Shown: positions 60,601-64,000 of the stretch, one piece after another
How the letters are laid out: the number at the start of each line of letters is the position of its first letter
Numbering within the stretch: position 1 is the first letter of the stretch
Source: Proales similis
Taxonomy: Eukaryota; Rotifera; Eurotatoria; Ploima; Proalidae
NCBI GenBank assembly: GCA_019059635.1
Contig: JAGVRJ010000004.1
Span: forward strand, 1,302,001 to 1,366,000
Direction of reading: 5' to 3'
Length of the DNA stretch: 64,000 bases
Translations under genes and position numbers: made by a program
The notes under the pieces: model-generated
Told to the model about the DNA's origin: nothing
Databases searched by the model: none
The model's input: the letters and a program-made list of their open reading frames with translations, nothing else

Positions 60601-63600
60601 TTTCGATTCAGACATTTGTTTGTTGCTGCGACTAACCCCGAACGTAATAACGACCGTTTTGCTTAATTCTTTGCTTTTTTGTCGTCGTCGTTTGTTGCCT
60701 CTGTTTGTTGGTTGAATTTTCTCAATTTAACCCTCTGACGGGCCTAAACCGCTCTGACCGCCAGCTAAATTGTGTTCAATTTCAAGATCAAACAAAGGCG
60801 AGCGGAAGAGAGTCGCTCTCGTATTCGAGTGTTGCTCTGGCAGTCGGCTTCAACAGAACGCAGAGCCCGCGTCTGCACGCATTTGAAGGCCAAATGCAGC
60901 AGTTGATCATCAACGGCCGCTCTTACTTCGAGCTCATACACAACGGAGAGCTGGAGCATGTGGTCGAGAGTAGCGCCAGCTTCTCGCGAGCAGACACCAT
61001 CCATCGCTACCCGATCACGTTTCACCAGCACAGCTCGTGGCTCACTCTGCCGCGGGTGCGCGCCTCGCATCGATTTCTCATTCAGCTTCATTTCAAAACA
61101 AGCGAGCCGCACGGCCTTTTGCTCTTCAACGCCGGCGTGGGCAGCGACTTCATTTCGTTGGAGCTCATCAACGGTCAGATACAGTTCGCGTTCGGCGTCG
61201 ACGATCAAATCGGGCAAATAGAGTCGAAAATGAAGCGTCTGCTAAACGACAATCGATCGCACGTGGTCAGCGTCTGGCGTCCGACCGTCAACGAGTTTGA
61301 GCTCAGCGTCGACTCGCTTGTCTACACAAGCACCCTGAAAAAGTCCAGCAGCCGATCGTTTAATCTGATCGACGAGCTCTACGTTGGCGGACTGAGGTCG
61401 CCGAGCGAATTTGACCAATACAAGTCGAGAGGCTTCATCGAGTCGAAGCAGGGATTTAAAGGCTGCTTGGCATCGATTGAAGTGAACGGACGCTCGCCCG
61501 ACTACGACCAGCTCTTTCATTTGACCGGCAACTTGCGTGGCAGCATCTCCAAAGGCTGTGAGAGTAAGTATCAGTCAATTTCTCTTGCTGACGCGTCAGG
61601 CTACAGTTTGTCGACTAGACCCGACCAGATGCGAACCAGACACTTGTCAGAACGGCGGCGTTTGCATCGAAAAGTGGCACGAAGATCGACGAGTGTGCGA
61701 GTGCAGCATGACCTCTTACATGGGCGACTTTTGTCAAATAAGTAAGATCCTGCCCGAACTTGAACCGAGTGCTGAATTCGACAAATGTACTTGGTCGCCA
61801 CACAGGAAGCCTGGGCTTCGAGTTCCGCGACTCGATGATTCGCTTCGAATACAAAAGCCCCCTGTTCTGGCAAGAGGACAGTGTGGCATTCGGCATTCAA
61901 ACTCAACAGCCTGAAGTGTTCCTGTTCCGCTCTTTCAAGCCTCGGACTAACGAGACAATCATGATTGAGATAGTGAGTAGCAGCAAGAATAATGCCGAAA
62001 TTCTTCAACTATTTCAACTTGTCAAAAGGTGAACGGGATGATTCGGGCCACCATGCGAGACCTGAACGGCATCGTTCACTTGCAGCGGTTCAGCAAGTTT
62101 GCAGTCAACGATGCAGCCTATCACGTGGTTCAGTTCAAAACGGCCAATTTCAACACGAGCCTTATTGTCGACGGCCAGAGTAGTCGCAAAGAGCTGATCG
62201 CGCCCAACAGTAAGTCCCGCAGCGTTTTAAATTATCTTATTTGTCTATTGACAAATTATCTAATTTGTTCGGATCGTGTGTGTGTGTGTGTGTTTGCGAG
62301 ATCGATTTAAAATGTTCCAACAGAAGAGCAAAACATAAAAAAGAAAGAAATAGCAGCAAAATGGTGCAAAATAAGAAGAAGAGAAGGAAAAAGGCCTCGG
62401 CGCACAGCATATTATTTACACAAAGGTTTAGAACCTTTAGAGAAGCGGAGTCGAACGAGTCTGACAACAAGCAGGAAAAACACCGTTATCAGAGTGAGCA
62501 CAAGTCGAGAAGGACGCGAATCGAAGCATCTCAATCGGGTGAGAGTGCTGTCCGATTGATTAGGCAGTTTAGGGCCGATGCTAGACGATGCGGACGAAGT
62601 CAATCGCTCACTATCGAGTCGATTGGCTACTTGACGCATCAGCTGATGCTCTGGTGGCGGCAACGTTGGCGCAGATGGCTGATGCTTTGTTCCTGATTTC
62701 GCCTCTTGAAGCTCGAACTCGATTGACTTGACTCGAATCAGATCGACCAGTTGACGCAGAGAAACGTTCACATCGGGCAGCGAGCTGGCCAGCTCTCGAC
62801 GGCACATCGGACATGTTCGCTTCCTGTGCTGAACAAACCACTGAAGAGAACAGGCACGGCAAAAACTGTGCCCACAGCTCATCGTGGTCGGCTCAATAAG
62901 CTGGTTGTGGCAGATTGAGCAGTTTAGAATTTGGCCCACTTGGTCCATTAGCAGCATTTCAGATCGATCCATCGCCTCGGTTTGTTGCCTGTTCGCGCTG
63001 ATTATTTTCACTCTCGAATTTCAACTTGATGCTGAGCGCCGCTCGCTGAGTAGCTCGAGTATTCGCATTCGATGCTCGCCGCTTTTTTTAAATATCCCAG
63101 ACATGCATTCACACCCTTTTTGGTTTGAATTGCTTATTCTATTTCAAACGACGTAGGTTGCATTGGGCGAACATTTGAACACGAGCGACATAATTAAACT
63201 TTATAATTCGGTCCTGAACATTTTCATTACGTAATTGTACTCTTCATCTTCTTTTTTATGCTGCTCACTTGCTCACTCGCTCTCTGGCCCTCAATTCTAA
63301 AGAGCAAGTCTATTCCACACGTGCTTTGATAAGTTGATTTTCCCATTTTGCGCACTCCCTCTCTCTTGAGCCCTGCTCGACAATGCTTCGCTTTATTTAC
63401 TTTTAATCCAGTTTCGCTGGCCAACCCTTCTTTTTTTTATTGTCGAGTTTTAACATTCTTTACCTGGCGTTTAAGGTGAAGGTCCTTTGAAGCATTACAG
63501 ACCATGGGCAATTCATGTGGACCCCAATCTGCTCGCAGTGGAAGTCGGCGGCTGCCTAGAGTTCAACGATCTAGACAACAGCATTGAGCATCGCGTGAGT

Positions 63601-63987
63601 CTGGTGCCAATTAAGCAGAAATTCACAGGCAAGCTGTACGGCCTTGTATTGAACGGCCAGAGGTAAAACTAGACGCGTCACTGGTTTAATCTAATGAATG
63701 CATCTCTCTCTAACGTAATTACTCGATGTGAAGGATTCTTGATTTGGCTGCACGACACGACAGTCGAGTGAAGCGCTATGGAACGCTGGATGAAATCCCG
63801 CCGCTGATGATCAGCAGGTGAGAATAAGAGCGAAATCTAATCAATAGCCGAACGTGCTCTAATCCAATATTATTCAAACAGAGAGCAGCTGCCAGACGCT
63901 TCTGATTGCACATCGGATGCTTGTTCCCCAAAACACGCAACTCCGGCGAGCGGCAGCGAATTCAATTATGATTCCAAGGCCACTGAC
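57647..63987 (+). CDS. NRXN: alpha-neurexin (3' partial, continues beyond window)
   Basis: Exons: 57647-58691, 58749-58909, 58979-59134, 59198-60032, 60104-60324, 60392-60500 (or from 60371), 60787-61563, 61619-61741, 61806-61972, 62029-62209, 63476-63662, 63734-63817, 63882-63987; about 1384 residues so far. Alpha-neurexin is a presynaptic adhesion protein. A hydrophobic signal (NAFVYLLLFYLISVTVARG) follows an unusually long N-region. The order is LNS1, EGF (CHSNPCMNNGVC), LNS2, LNS3, EGF (CDIGHCMNDGLC), LNS4, LNS5, EGF (CEPDTCQNGGVC), LNS6 (KLYGLVLNGQRILDLAARHD), i.e. the complete extracellular layout. The mucin-like stalk, membrane span and PDZ-binding tail lie to the right. Most introns are 55-71 nt; two are longer (286 and 1266 nt). 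Confidence 0.95.
62210..63475 (+). other. largest neurexin intron, containing an antisense gene
   Basis: 1266 nt from a GTAAGT donor to TTTAAG. It contains a (GT)n run at about 62277-62293 and the RING-finger gene on the minus strand. About 500 nt from 62973 to 63475 hold T-rich sequence and no other gene. Confidence 0.7.
62412..62972 (-). CDS. RING-finger protein with C-terminal membrane anchor, nested in neurexin
   Basis: A single exon of 186 residues from ATG 62972. Residues about 18-58 form a C3HC4 RING: CSIC, an 11-residue loop, CGHSFCRAC, then CPMC, so an E3 ubiquitin ligase is expected. A Leu-rich helix (LRQLVDLIRVKSIEFELQEA) and a Ser/Pro linker follow, and near the end is one hydrophobic span LVLTLITVFFLLVVRLV with basic residues after it, typical of a tail anchor in ER or mitochondrial outer membrane. 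I cannot assign it to a named RNF family. The intact domain and good start context argue for a real gene. Confidence 0.8.
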   Translation of the reverse strand: MDRSEMLLMDQVGQILNCSICHNQLIEPTTMSCGHSFCRACSLQWFVQHRKRTCPMCRRELASSLPDVNVSLRQLVDLIRVKSIEFELQEAKSGTKHQPSAPTLPPPEHQLMRQVANRLDSERLTSSASSSIGPKLPNQSDSTLTRLRCFDSRPSRLVLTLITVFFLLVVRLVRLRFSKGSKPLCK

Positions 63988-64000
63988 GTGAGTTTCGTAC

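Overview
The window is animal nuclear DNA. It holds about 19 recognisable or orphan protein genes on both strands, most with GT-AG introns, plus one tRNA gene. Neurexin, Ena/VASP, kinesin light chain, PPP1R37 and a lamin-tail-domain protein point to a bilaterian invertebrate. The genome is compact: nearly every intron I could place is 51-70 nt, gene pairs often end or start within 60-300 bp of each other, and several genes (CTU1, TMEM267, PARG, UBE2U, FANCD2, a 595-residue orphan) have no intron. I cannot fix the phylum from sequence alone. All exon boundaries are manual predictions, checked by reading-frame continuity and family similarity.

Layout. 1-9 kb: a partial C-terminus, a 68-residue basic orphan, then CTU1 (tRNA thiolation), WDR33 (mRNA 3'-end processing), MICOS13, WDR77 (methylosome) and TMEM267 in alternating orientation. 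9-14.8 kb: an intronless Ser/Asn-rich orphan and a 3.9-kb non-coding block. 14.8-18.5 kb: FARSB and PARG in tandem. 18.6-25.6 kb, minus strand: a stand-alone lamin-tail-domain protein, a 673-residue coiled-coil orphan, and a UBE2U homologue whose catalytic cysteine is serine. 26.4-28.4 kb: kinesin light chain. 30.5-41.2 kb: a large secreted sushi-domain protein, intronless FANCD2, a small secreted double-sushi protein, and SUCLA2. 41.7 kb: tRNA-Trp. 43.1-44.6 kb: Ena/VASP. 48.3-50.5 kb: PPP1R37. 50.5-57.6 kb: a 7-kb stretch without genes. 57.6 kb to the end: alpha-neurexin, running off the window, with a RING-finger gene nested antisense in its largest intron.

The left and centre hold mostly housekeeping functions (tRNA charging and modification, mRNA polyadenylation, mitochondrial cristae and TCA cycle, ADP-ribose turnover, DNA crosslink repair). 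The right holds cytoskeletal and neuronal genes with long non-coding flanks. I see no evidence of an operon-like functional cluster. The most unusual items are the pseudo-E2 UBE2U, the PARG with a shortened catalytic loop, the isolated lamin tail, and intronic AAUAAA signals in WDR33.
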